Notes: generated by a model not told the origin, from the sequence alone. DNA of 64,000 bases from Monilinia fructicola (GCA_008692225.1 VICG01000017.1:186001-250000), one strand, 5' to 3'. Shown: positions 23,641 to 35,650, numbered from the stretch's first letter. Made by a program: numbers and translations.

Positions 23641-24360
23641 GATTTATTTTAAACCTACCCTAAAGTACTAGAAATATGGCTATATGCTATATCCGGTTTA
23701 TAGCATAATTCCATATTCAAAATGGTTTTTTGATATACAACATTTGGGAATCCATAAATCTTAAATTATATAGTATAAAAATAAAAATTAATACTAATAA
23801 TTCATATCTTTATTTTAAATTTAATTTATTGATATTAAACTAAACTTTTTAAGTATATTACATGATTTCAGCTTATTTAAGCGTATTGCCTTATTTGGGC
23901 ATATTCGAGCATATCAGAATCTATAATGTTATTATTATTGTTATTATTATTAATAATATTAAAGTTATTCAGAATCTAAAGTGGTTAATACGTTATTAAA
24001 AGGAGAGAAAGGTATTTTTGAAATAGAAAAATGAAAACAAAGTAGAAAAAGCAATTCTTCGAATAGAATAACTTACTATTGATAAAATAATAATAATATT
24101 GATATATAGGTAATATTGAAGTAAAATTGATAATGTTGAAGTGAAGTTGAAGAGTCAAAGTGGGATTGAGAATGGTATACTAGTATTTGAAGCTATTTTG
24201 AAGCTATTTTGAAGCTAATATAGTATTCTGAAAATTTTTCAATATAAAACGCTTTAAAGCTCCTATTATTATATATATAAAATATACGCTATAGTAAGAT
24301 TTAGAGAGGATTCTACGAATATATAGCATCTTGCCAGAAAAGTGGTACTCCAGGGCTAAT
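23641..24360. other. Unassigned, mildly GC-richer stretch with hairpin
   Basis: Apart from a strong imperfect palindrome (23674-23716) I see no repeat-family match. Other contents are a GTTATTATT run near 23935, GAAGCTATTTT decamers at 24188-24222 and GAAGTGAAGTTGAAGAGTC near 24140. A few traces of Fam-H-like GAATAGAATAACTTAC lie near 24060. There is no gene. Confidence 0.35.
23674..23716. repeat. Imperfect palindrome (hairpin)
   Basis: Arms ATATGGCTATATGCTATA and TTATAGCATAATTCCATAT pair over about 18 bp around a TCCGGT loop. Confidence 0.75.
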
Positions 24361-24465
24361 CAAACATTAGTTTGAAACTATTTTGAAATATTAATATATC
24401 TCAAAACCATTTGAAAAATATTGATAATAATGTTAAAAATGGGTATATTTGATTACGCTATTGAT
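24361..24465 (-). mobile_element. Fam-A left-end fragment, reverse
   Basis: TTTGAAATATTAATATATCTC, then AAACCATTTGAAAAATATTG and a degraded terminus GATTACGCTATTGATTA match the closing ~100 bp of reverse Fam-A copies. Confidence 0.5.
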
Positions 24466-24700
24466 TATAGGTCTAGGTACTCTTATTATTATAAATTATT
24501 AAGTTTTTGATTTTCTAGATGTAAAAAATAATTAACTCCTTTAATTACTAGTACCTATATTTAAATAAACCTGAAAACTTATATTTGATTACTAGGTATA
24601 TTATTTCTTAAGGGTTTTGAAACCTTATAATTATATTTCAGTTATTTCAAAACTTATATTACAACTAAATACTTATTAATTTTATAATTGCTCTTCGATA
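24466..24700. other. Unassigned short stretch with scar-like words
   Basis: It contains TACTAGTACCTATA (24546-24559) and TACTAGGTA (24590-24598) but no family match that I can support. Confidence 0.3.
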
Positions 24701-25424
24701 CTTAATAACGCAATTGAATATATTTAATACTATATTGAAACCTTCTTAAAATGATTTTAACCTATTTTAGTATTTTAAGATAATATCAAGCTAATTTAAG
24801 CTCATCTTAAAATATACTATTAAATCGATCAAATATATTAATATATTTTAAAATATCTTAAAATAGCTTAAGATAATTTAATAATTGAAGATTATATTAA
24901 AACCATGTTAAGATTATATTAATATTGTATTGAAATTATAATTTAATTCATTATGATAATATATAAAAATTTAGAAAATGAGTAGTTATCAAATTATTAT
25001 TGGTTATTTAGCCGAATAATTAAAATGTTTTATCTACAAAAAAAAAAATATAATAGTGATAATAGTAATAAAAATATCAATAATATTAATAAAAATATTA
25101 ATTATAACTGTTTTTTTTTTACAAAAAAAATAGGGAAAATCCACTTTTAAACATTTATTTTTCAAGATATCTCAAAATATCTTAATACTATTTTAAAACG
25201 ATTAGTAAGTTATTGCGATAATGCTGATTTAATACCATTTTAAAATTAGTTTAAAATAGTATTAACATTAATTCAAATAGGTTTTAATTATGATTTAAGC
25301 TATTTTAAGCTATTTCAATTTATTTTAAATCATATCAAATGATTTCAAGCTATTTTAAAATTTTCTTGATTTAAATCAAAAATATTTTAATATGATCTTT
25401 AATATTATTAAAAAATCCATAAAC
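24701..25424 (+). mobile_element. Fam-A element A11
   Basis: CTTAATAACGCAATTGAAT to ...AAAAATCCATAAAC between TA dinucleotides; the terminal G-to-C change at the last base is unusual. The core TAGCCGAATAATTAAAATG lies near 25011 and the microsatellite of AATAGTAATAAAAAT type at 25050-25100. Confidence 0.75.
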
Positions 25425-25426
25425 TA

Positions 25427-25571
25427 ATAATAATAATTTTTTTTCTCATTTTTCTTAGAAAAAGTGGGTAAAATCCACTTTCAAAACCTTAAATTTTTTC
25501 TTTTGAGATAGTTAAAAATATCTTATCACTGTCTCAAAACGGTTAATGAGTTATTATAATAATTTTATTCA
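25427..25571 (+). mobile_element. Fam-A middle fragment
   Basis: It starts in the microsatellite and keeps a well preserved hairpin (AAAGTGG-gtaaaat-CCACTTT near 25459) and CTCAAAACGGTTAATGAG. It stops short of the right end. Confidence 0.6.
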
Positions 25572-25574
25572 ATA

Positions 25575-26440
25575 CTTTATGGCTGTTTTAATAATGTTTA
25601 AAACTCTATTAGAATATTCTTTATTTAAATTAAGAAAGTTTTAGAATAGCTTAAAATAATTTAATATACTTCAAAATAACTTAAAATAGCTTAAAATAGC
25701 TTAAATTATAGTTAAACCGTATTCGAATTAGTGTTAATATCATTTTAAGCTAACTCAAATAAGTATTAAATCTGTATTATCGCAATAACTTATTAACCGT
25801 TTTAAAATAATATTAAGATATTTTAAAATAGCTTAAAAAATAAAGCTTTAAAAAAAGTAGATTTGCTTTATTTTTTTAAAAAAAAAGTAAAAAAAAATTA
25901 TTATCATTTTTATTATTCTTATTAATATTCTTATTCATATTCGTATTCTTATTCATATTCTTATTCATATTCTTATTCTTGTTCTTATTCTTGTTCTTAT
26001 TCTTGTTCTTATTCTTGTTCTTATTCTTGTTCTTATTCTTGTTCTTATTCTTGTTCTTATTATTTTTTCTTATCATAAACAAATCATTCTAATCACTCGA
26101 CTAAATAACTATAGGTATTAATAATTTAACAATCTGTATTTTAAATTTTTATATATTATTATAATTAAAAAAATTATGATTTTGATATAGTGTTAAGATA
26201 ATCTTAATATGGTTTAAATATAATCTTTAATTATGAAATTATCTTAAGCTATTTTAAGATGTCTTAAAATATTTCAAAATATATTAATATATTTTATCAA
26301 TTTAAGCTATCTTAAAATTAGCTCAAATTAGCTTAGTTTGCTTAAATTAAATCAATATTATCTTAAAATACTAAAATATATTCAAACCATTTTGAGAGCG
26401 TTTGAATATAGTGTTAAATATATTCAGTTGCGCCACTATG
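25575..26440 (-). mobile_element. Fam-A element A13, reverse
   Basis: CTTTATGGCTGTTTTAATAATG to ...GTTGCGCCACTATG. It carries a 12-bp tandem array at the microsatellite position and a 6-bp TAGGTA insertion at 26112-26117 just after the core. Confidence 0.8.
25917..26059. repeat. 12-bp tandem array (TTCTTATTCTTG)n in A13
   Basis: Roughly a dozen units of TTCTTATTCTTG and variants TTCATATTCTTA. The minus-strand 68-codon Asn-Lys frame at 25876-26082 is this array and is not a gene. Confidence 0.95.
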
Positions 26441-26442
26441 TA

Positions 26443-26595
26443 CTAATTCAAGAGTAGCTTAAAATAATAAAAATACTAATTCAAAATAGGTTTTGATTAT
26501 ATTATAAGTTATTTCAAATCTTTCTTACCCATAATTCCAATTAAGAATATCTCAATACCTATATAATCTTAAATATTATCAAAAGAGCCATAAAG
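26443..26595 (+). mobile_element. Fam-A right-end fragment
   Basis: The last ~150 bp of a forward copy ends in CAAAAGAGCCATAAAG, with a TACCTA insertion at 26556-26561. Confidence 0.65.
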
Positions 26596-26632
26596 TACTA
26601 TTGATATTTTTATAATGATTGTGAGTAAAATA

Positions 26633-27347
26633 CTTTATGGCTTTTTTGATAATGTTTAAGATTATATTAAAATACTAGTATTCTTAAGAATATTTTTAAA
26701 ATAGCTTCGAATAATTCAATATAATTTAAAATAGCTTAAAATAGCTTAAAATAGCTTAAAACATAATTCAAACCTATTTAAATCGGTATTAACACTATTC
26801 TAAACTAATTTTAAGCTAATCTTAAAATAATATTAAATCGTTATTATTGCAATAACTCACTAACCGTTTTGAGATAGTGTTAAGATATTTCGAGATATGT
26901 TAAAAAATAAAGTTTTAAAAATCGATATTCCCCATTTTTTGTAAAAACAATCAAAAAATTTATTATCAATATTATTATTATTAGTAATATTATTATTTTC
27001 GTTATTTTTTTTTTTCTCAAACAAATCATTTCAACCATTCGGCTAAATAACTAATAATAATTTGATAGTTAAATTTTTAAATTCGTATATATTATCATAA
27101 TTAATGAAATTATAATTTTAATACAGTATTAATATAATCTTAATATAGTTTTAATATAATCTTTGATAATTAAATTATCTTAAGCTATTTCAAAATATTT
27201 TAAAATATAATAATATATTTTATTGATTTAATCTATTTTAAGATTAGCTTAAATTAGTTTGATATTATTTTAAAATACTGAAATAGCTTGAAACAATTTT
27301 GACAACGTTTTGATATAGTATTAAATATATTCAATTGCGCCACTAAG
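26633..27347 (-). mobile_element. Fam-A element A15, reverse
   Basis: Full length from CTTTATGGCTTTTTTGATAATG to ...ATTGCGCCACTAAG, flanked by TA. A CTAGTA insertion sits at 26675-26680, close to the first terminus. Confidence 0.8.
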
Positions 27348-27349
27348 TA

Positions 27350-27795
27350 TTATTATAGTTATCCTTATTCTTATACTTATTCTTATCCTTATTCTTATCC
27401 TAATTCTTATCCTTATTCTTATAATTGATATTCCTATTATTGTTATTCTTATTACTTTTTTTTTTCCTAACTATATTATTCTAACTATTCGGCTAAACAA
27501 CTAATAATAATTTGATAATCAATTTTTTCAATTTTAATGTATTATAATAATTTATTAAACTATTGTTTTAATATAGTATTAAGATGATCTTAATATAGTT
27601 TCAATATATATAGGTAACCTACAATCATTAATTTATTTCAAGCTATTTCAAAATATCTTAACATATTTTATCGATTTAATCAATTTTAAGATTAGCTTAA
27701 ATTAGCTTTCTATTATCTTGAACTACAAAAATATTTGAAAACCATTTGAAGAACGTTCAACTATAGTATTACATGTATTCAATTGTGCTACCAAG
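27350..27795 (-). mobile_element. Fam-A element A16, reverse, left half only
   Basis: It starts inside the microsatellite (12-bp CTTATTCTTATC repeats, 27364-27430) and runs through the reverse core (ATTCGGCTAAACAAC) to ...ATTGTGCTACCAAG. A complex TATAGGTAACCTA insertion lies at 27609-27621. Confidence 0.7.
27364..27430. repeat. 12-bp tandem array (CTTATTCTTATC)n
   Basis: Five to six irregular units in the microsatellite slot of A16. Confidence 0.85.
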
Positions 27796-28127
27796 TATTA
27801 ATATATTAAGGTTTTAAGTATTCAATAGAATAAAAAACTATTAATAATCGATATTAGAATTAGTACAGCATTTGTATCTAATAGTAGTATTTCAATAAAT
27901 TTTATTAAACTTATATTTTCAGTGTATATAGTATGAATGAGTAAATATTCAAAAAGTATATTGATTACCTATAGATTAAAAAATAATATTATTGTATACA
28001 GTAAACCTCAAATGCAATTTGATTAAAAAATCTTTATTGATTTTGAAAACAATAAAATATATTTTACAATTTCCAATAAAACTAATTGACAAAGATAATC
28101 CGATCTTACTAGGAAAAAAAAAATTCA
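27796..28127. other. Unassigned AT-rich stretch
   Basis: I see no match to the repeat families, no open frame and no tandem array. One TACCTATA word is at about 27967. Confidence 0.3.
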
Positions 28128-28213
28128 AGCCTATATAATATTCTAAAACAACAGTATCTTTTTGTTATCGTCTTCAAATAACTATTATTTGTAATCTTTA
28201 TTATCTTATAATT

Positions 28214-28220
28214 TAATTAT
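28214..28220. repeat. 7-bp target duplication of H1 (left)
   Basis: TAATTAT is repeated at 28837-28843. LINE-X copy 1 (~147) and copy 3 (~42086) have a single TAATTAT at the same place. Confidence 0.8.
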
Positions 28221-28836
28221 ACGGTAAATTACTCTTACACTATGAAAAGTTGAATTAATTACTTTTATATTATAAAACTCAAGATTTTTTTACTATAATA
28301 ATATTCAGATTCTATATTTTTTAAATGAAATCTAAAAATATAGAATCTATTTAAAGAGTATAGAATCTAAATATTGAATTATAAATTTTTAAAATCTAAT
28401 ATTTTAATTAGTTGATTAATAAGCCAACAAAAAAGCTTTAATCTTTTATTATCTTGAAAGTTTAGTTATTCTGGCTATTTTAAAGATAATCAACCATTTC
28501 GGCTATTTCATTTCGACTCTTTCATTTTGGCTATTTTATTTTGATTATTCTATTCTCAACCTTTTTATTCCGGTTATTCCTTTTTGGCCCTTTTATTCTG
28601 GCCTTTTCATTCTAATCCTTCTATATGGAAATAATAAATATAATTACTAATTTGTTAATATAGATTTTATTATAAATCTTTAGATTCTATTGTTTTTTAA
28701 ATAAATTCTATTTCAGATTCTATTGAAAAAAGTAAAGAATGTATATGATACCTATATTATAGTAAAATAGCCTCGATTATTATAGTATAAGAATGATTAA
28801 TTCGATGTTTTATGGTATGAGAGAGTAATTTACTGT
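28221..28836 (+). mobile_element. Fam-H element H1
   Basis: ACGGTAAATTACTCTTACAC... and ...GAGAGTAATTTACTGT are inverted termini. Inside are paired AGATTCTATATTTTTT / ATAGAATCT blocks and a minisatellite with TTCGGCTATTTC units. A TACCTA 6-bp insertion sits at 28749-28754 near the right end. The 7-bp duplication and empty sites in two paralogues make the boundaries firm. Confidence 0.8.
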
Positions 28837-29398
28837 TAATTATATTATTCTTATGATATCAACTTTGTTGAATAAGAAAAGTACCTTTATATAACCTTTT
28901 CTAGCATCTGATTTTATAAGCCTATCAGAGCCTTAATTATTATTTACTTTTGTATAACAAATTATAAAGAGATTGTACAAAGAAAGATTTAAAATAGATT
29001 TATAATTTTTTATATCTTTTAAATTGAATAACAATTTACTTATTATTAATATTCCTACAAATGCTATTTATGGCCATATTGTAATAATCGAATAATATTA
29101 AAGACAATTCTACAATATAATTATTAGTTTTGTGATTATAATTAACATATAGGTATTTATAATTTTATTTAATAATATTCTTTAGAAATATAAAATTATA
29201 TTTAAAATCTTATAAAAAATCATAAATCATTTATTTTTTTTAATACTTAGTATCATAACCGAATATATTTAACACTATATAGGTATTCAAGTGTTCTTAA
29301 AAATGGTTTTAAGATATTTTTAGTATTCTAAGATATTATTAAGCTCATTCAATCTAATCTTAAAAGAGCTTAAATCAATAAAATGTGTTAAGATATCT

Positions 29399-29452
29399 TA
29401 AAATAGCTTAAAATAGCTTAAAATAGCTTAAAATAGCTTAAAATAGCTTAAA
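29399..29452. repeat. Tandem decamers AAAATAGCTT
   Basis: Five consecutive, nearly perfect copies of AAAATAGCTT, the decamer scattered through every Fam-A copy. Confidence 0.9.
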
Positions 29453-29613
29453 GTGATTTTATAATTGGAGATAATTTTAAAACTATATTAAGATCGTTTT
29501 AATACTGTATTAAAACTATAATTTAATGAATTATTATAATATAGAAGAATTTGAAAAATTGCACTCTGAATTATTATAAGTTATTTAGTCAAACGGTTAG
29601 AATGATTCTATTA

Positions 29614-29615
<2 letters not shown>

Positions 29616-29644
<29 letters not shown>
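29616..29644. repeat. (TA)n run in A17
   Basis: An uninterrupted TA dinucleotide run in the microsatellite slot of Fam-A. Confidence 0.9.
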
Positions 29645-29647
<3 letters not shown>

Positions 29648-32205
29648 AAAATAACTTTTTTATGCTTTTAAAAATAAAGTGAGTAAAATCCACTTTTATA
29701 ACCTTAAATTAAATTTTTTTACCAGATATCTCAAAATATCTCAACATTATCTTAAAACGATTGATGAGTTATTGCAACAATTCTGATTTAATATCATTTT
29801 AAGATTAACTTAAAATAATCTCAAAATAATATTTATATCGATTTATGTAAGTTTTGACTTTATATTAAGCTATTTTAAGCTATTTTGAATGATTTTAACC
29901 TATTTTAAGTTATTTTAAGCTTTTTAAATCTTTTTTAATTTGAATTAAGAATATCTCAATATAATCTTAAACATTATTCAGAGAGCTATAAAGTATATAT
30001 AAAAATTAATATAATAATCTTTATATTTTTTTATCTTTAGAATTAACATTTTAAAAATATTATTTATAGATTTAACAAAATCTCTTTAAGGATTTAATTA
30101 TAATATTTAGAGTTCTTAAGGGTAAAAATATATATATTAATTCTAAGTTTAGGAATAATCCTTTTAATTACAATTTTTTATAATTTTTATATTATAATTA
30201 AAGCTATAAAATTTATTAGATTTATAATTTCTATTTGAATTTTGAATATAGATATACAAATATTAATCAAATATAAGTTTCAAACCTTTTTTAATAATTT
30301 AGAACCTTTGATAATCTAATAAAATCTTATTAAGTTAATCAAAGATTTTATTTTAATTTTGATTTAATATATTATATATATTTTTTTTAGAACAGATCTT
30401 TATATTTAATCATCTCTTTATTTATAATCTTTTATTTATTTAGAAAAATATTAAGATTATGAAAAGAATATTAAAGATTATTTTATTTAACATTCTATTT
30501 TTTTGATATAATTATATAATTATTAATATTCTAGTTTTATTTTATAATTTAATAGACAAAATTATATAAAGAAATATTAATCTTAATTTTAAAGAAATGA
30601 TCATTTAAATTTATATTAAATTAATTAATATGAAACCCTTTAGATTTACCGTTGATCCTAAAATTAGTAAAATGATATAAATTATTTTATTTCTAAAACT
30701 GGTCAAAATATTTAAGTGAATTAATATTAACAATTTATCAAAAAATATCATTAAGAAGATTATCATTAGCTATTATAATTTTAGTTATTAAAGATAACAG
30801 AATTCAATTAAATATATTAGATACGTTAGGTATATACATTATAATATATCGATTAAGAGATATTAAGCATTCTCTAATACTAATCATATTAATTTATTAT
30901 AATATATTAATTATTCTAGATTTTTATAATAGATCATCAAAACTATCTTTTTTTAAGCGAATGAATGGAAAATATATTAAGCTTATTAAAAAAACATTAG
31001 ATCAAATTTATAAATATAATATCTATAAGGTTATTTATAAAATAGCTAATATTCTCATTTTAAAAACCTTAATAATTATTTTAATTATATAAGATAAAAT
31101 TATAATTAACTTTAAATATAAACCTTGAATATAATTCTATTATAATAATATATAAGAATGCTAGTTCATTCTCTAAAATCCTTATATTAAAGTTTTTTAA
31201 CCTAAAAAAGTTATAGGTATGTATAAATAGATTTACTTAATTATTTTATTTAATAAATATAAGATTATTATTACCTTAAAAATCTTTGAAGTTAAATCTA
31301 ATATCTTTATAAGAAAGGAAATTATTAAATTAATCATTTTTACTCTTTTTTTATATTAGAGTAATATAAATAAAATTGTAATTCTTATTATTTTTAATAA
31401 GTTTAACTTTAAGATTTATAAATTAAAGAAATTAACATTTATAAAAAAAGTTTTATTGATACAATCTTTTCTATAATATTATATTTATAATAGATATATA
31501 TTATATATATTTGAAAACCCTAAGTTTATATTAATATTTATATTTAAAATCACCTAAAGTATAATTACTATATTCTAATTAATTTATAGTAATTTTCAAT
31601 CTTTAAAAATATTAAAGATTCTTAATCTAGAATTATAATCTATATTTAAAAAGATATTAAGCTTTATATTCAAGAAAAATATTTTGCCTTAAATTAATAT
31701 TAATATAATAATCATTTTTAATATATATATATAATTTATAATAATAATATTAAAGAAGATTGAAAAAAATATTAAAGGAATTTCTAATATTTATTAAAAA
31801 TTCATCAAATCATAATTTAATCTCTTAAAGTTTATTAAGGCTTAATTAAGTATATTCTTTATAATCTATATTATAGATATTTTATTCTTAATTTTTTTTA
31901 TCAATTTCAAAACTAATTAAAATAATTATATTTTATAAAGTAGATAAAATTCTCTAAATCTTCATTGACTTTTGATAGATTATTATACTTATTTTACATA
32001 TTCCTAAATAATTAGAATAGACTATTGCTAAACAGTTCATTTAGATTATCTTTATATTAGAAATTCTTAATACTTAATATAATAGAATTCTTTTTTGAAA
32101 GATTTATTATAAATTTAATAATTAACTTTATATATCATATGAAAATAATATTAACATAAGGCTTAAAAATTATTATTATTATATTAAATATTTAAAGAAC
32201 TTTTA

Positions 32206-33045
32206 AGTCGCCGACCCCTCTTCTCGCCACCCCCCCCCATCTGGCCAGCATTTTACACCAAAAACGGCCATTTTAATGTATTAATAACTTAATGAAGAAT
32301 TAATATAATAAATTGAAAATTTAATGAATGATTTAATATAGAATAATCAAAAGATTTTGAAAATCTTAAATTTTTGCGATTTTTTTATTAGAAGTAATAA
32401 AAGATTTTAAAAAATTAAAATTACTTTTCGATTTATATATAAATCTAATACGAAATCAAAATCTTGAAAAAAAAATATATTTATTCAACAAAAATAGCTA
32501 AAAATAATTTATAAATTTTTTAAGAATCTTAAATCTGATTCTGATAAAATTGATCCATTTAATAATATATTATTATTTATAATAAATGTTTAATATAGAT
32601 TTTTAAATTTCAATAATAAAATTTTAGACTCAAAATTTATAATTTCAATTTATTCAAGAATTATGAACTATTATATATAATTTAAATATTTTGTTCATTA
32701 TATATAAATAAATAAATCTTATAAAAATTTATAGATTATTTTTAATTATTTTGTTTAAAAGTTATAAATTTTTTTTCAAAATTCCAATTTTATATATATA
32801 ATTCTATATAAATTTGAAATTTGAAATTTTAATTTTGTATAATTCTATATTATTCTTTATAAAAAAATTGTAAAAATTTAAGATTTTCAAAATCTATTAA
32901 TCATTATATATTAAATTATTTATTAAATTTTCAATTTATTTATATCAGTTATTCATTAACTTATTAATATATTAAAATAGCCGTTGTTGGTATGAAATGC
33001 TAGCCAACTAGGGGGGGGGGGTGGCGAGATATAAGGTAGGTGACT
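32206..33045. mobile_element. Fam-B element B1 (fold-back, TA target)
   Basis: Both ends start AGTCRCCKACC, inverted, and the homology between the arms continues for about 400 bp, so nearly the whole element can fold on itself. Ends flank TA (32204-32205, 33046-33047). LINE-X copy 4 has the uninterrupted site near 56428. The termini hold a run of nine C (32230-32238) and eleven G (33011-33021). The GC-rich ends have escaped bleaching while the core has not. There is no coding capacity. Confidence 0.85.
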
Positions 33046-34305
33046 TAATAGATTATTCAAAAAATATTTATTGGTTTAAATAATAATTTAAGATTGATTT
33101 CCTTTATTATTAAGATTAATTAATTTATTTTTAATAAATACATACAGAAATATACCTTAAGAACTTTATTATATTAAATTATTAAATTATCTATAATATT
33201 CTTTAAGGCTTACTATTATTCCCTATATTTTTATATTATCTTGTATTGAACTATTTATTTCAAGATATCTTATCTAGACTTATAATATTAATAATATATA
33301 ATTATTTATAATTTTAGTATTATTAAATGTTAAAATTTATATTTTCTTTAAAAAAAGTTAAGAATATTATATATAAAGCATTTAAAACAAAATTGCTTTT
33401 ACTTCCAAAAAATTAGAGATAATCTACTCTATAAGAAGATAGGATATATAATCATTATTTTATAGAATAAATCATAAATTTATTCTAAACTTTATTATTA
33501 TAATATTAAAAAAAGATAAAGGATCTATTTTATATTAATTTATTATTTGGTTTAATACAAAATTAATGTTCTAGAGATATATTAAAAAATAAATAATATA
33601 AATTTATTTTATTCTATCTTATATTGAAAATTTGATTAAACGAATAAATAATTCATTAATTCTAATATTTGGGAAAATTATTATTATCCATATAATATTT
33701 TTTTGAATTCAAAGTATAAAGATTTGATATATAAGGTATATAAAATTTTCGAGATCCTTTTAATCTAATTCAAGTATAATTATTAATATATAAATTCAAT
33801 TACATATAACTATACTTAATAAATACTTATTTCAATACTCTATAAAACTCTATTAATCTAAAAAAACTATTATTATCGTCTTTTAAAATATTAGGTTATT
33901 TTCTATAAAAATTATATTATGAAAGACAAAACTTTAGTTTTTGTTGTAAAATTAATTATTTAATATTTTTCATTTTTTAATCTATTAAATTTTAATCCTA
34001 ACAGTAATTAAAAATTCAAAAATAGATTTATAATAAGTATTTAAATTTTGAAATATATGATTGTTTTCTTTTAGAAAAAATAATTACTATTTTATTATAA
34101 ATATTATTAAATAAAGATTTTAAATTAATTATAAATATCTAAATATATATATATAACAAAAATCTTTTTTCTACTATTAAAATTAATATTTTTTTATTTT
34201 AAAACTTTTTGAATTTTTTATTTTTTAAATAATTTTTATGATAGAATTGATTTTAAAAATATAAAAATTAATGGTTTAAATGAAAATCTATATAAATAAA
34301 TTATT

Positions 34306-35650
34306 GAAATCGCTTATTTTGAATTTTGTGAATTTTTTTTTAATTTATATTCTATATTGAAAATCACTATTTTAATATATTAATAATTTTACAAATAATT
34401 AAAATAATAGATTGAAAACTTAATAAATTATTTAATATTTAATAATTAATAAGTTTAAAGCTTTTTGAATTTTTATAATTTTTTTAAAATTTTCTTATAA
34501 AAAAAAATATAAAATTATAAGTATAAAAAAACAAGATTCCAATTTTTAATTATATATATAAATGTTTGATAAAATTGAAGCTTAAAAGAAAATTATAATT
34601 ATCTGATAAATAGAATTAAAAGTAATCTAGAAACTTTTATAGAATCTTAAAAATGCTTTTTATTTAATAAATTATTTCAATAATTTATAAATATCTATAA
34701 CAAATATTTAATGTAAGAGTTGTGGCCATAGCTTATCGCACACCTTACGTTTTTGCACCAAAAACCTTTATTTTTTTAACTTTTAACATCCTTGATAAAC
34801 TATTAAATAATATTAAAAATTTTATAATTTTTGAATAAATATATAAAGAATTATTGAAAATTTTATAAAAATAAGCTAATTTTTTTTTATGATTTTTTTT
34901 GATAAAATGTTGATTCTATAAAATTAAATAATATAAAATTCTTAAAAAAATCGCTTATTTTATATGGGAAAAACGTTACATGTAAGATTTTTTGAAAAAT
35001 TTCAATTTCAAAAAAGCATAACTTTTTAAATAAAATAAATAAAAATAAACGGTTTTATATTTTGTATTTTATTAATTTTGAAATATAATTGATAAAACTT
35101 TCAAAAATATATATATAAATAATTGTAAAAGTTATTCAAGTTTTTAATTTGTATGAGAAAAACATGAATTTTGCAGGGATTTTGTCACGAAAACATAAGG
35201 TGTGCGATAAGCTGTGGCCGCAACTCTTAGATTTTTCAATTTTATTAATAAAATCTTATATTAAATGTTTATAATTTTAATTTATTTTATAATTATAAAT
35301 TATTAGATTTATTTGTTATATATTAATAAATAAGGTTTATAAATTTTTTTCCTCTATTTTCATTTCAAAATTATAAATTTTTCTTACAAAATTTTAATTT
35401 TATATATAATTTTCTTATAAACCCAAAATTAAAAATTTTGATTTTCTATAATTCTATATTATTCTTTCTAAAAAAATCATCAAAATTAAATAATTTCAAA
35501 ATTCATAATTATTATATATTAAACAATTTGTTAAGTTTTTAATTTATTATATTTTTTATTTGTTAAACTATTAATATATTAAAAATAACTATTTTTAATA
35601 GAAAATGTTGTTTAAATAGAAAGGATAATGAAAAGAGGGGTAAGCTATTT
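34306..35650. mobile_element. Fam-B element B2, split by Fam-C C1
   Basis: The left end AAATCGCTTATTTTG and right end GGGGTAAGCTATTT are inverted and match the ends of B3. Inner blocks such as ATTTTAATATATTAATAATTT occur on both arms. C1 is inserted at 34715. Without C1 the length is about 830 bp, like B1. Confidence 0.65.
34716..35227. mobile_element. Fam-C element C1 (fold-back, TA target)
   Basis: The inverted termini AGAGTTGTGGCCATAGCTTA / TAAGCTGTGGCCGCAACTCT lie between TA dinucleotides. B1 has the uninterrupted site (TTTAATATAGATTTTTAAA near 32590). Sub-terminal blocks CGCACACCTTACGTTTTTGC and CACGAAAACATAAGGTGTGCG pair. It is the least bleached element here at its ends. Being inside B2, it is one of the youngest insertions. 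Confidence 0.85.

Larger units (their letters stand above)
29246..29993 (+). mobile_element. Fam-A element A17
   Basis: CTTAGTATCATAACCG to ...GAGAGCTATAAAG. The TA target is confirmed by LINE-X copy 1, which reads uninterrupted through this point near 550-560. It contains a TAGGTA insertion (29280-29285), five tandem decamers (29399-29452) and a (TA)n run. Confidence 0.85.
28128..34060 (+). mobile_element. LINE-X copy 2, interrupted by H1, A17 and B1
   Basis: The 5' block AAGCCTATATAATATTC starts at 28129. The copy stays colinear with the fullest copy (52854-57430) apart from the three insertions and about 0.85 kb that only the fullest copy has (its 55090-55930). The 3' part after ~34060 is not recognisable. 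Its own sequence supplies empty sites for insertions in other copies, and the other copies do the same for it. Confidence 0.6.

Noticed and set aside
25876..26082. 68-codon Asn/Lys frame
   Set aside because: Translation of the 12-bp array inside Fam-A element A13.
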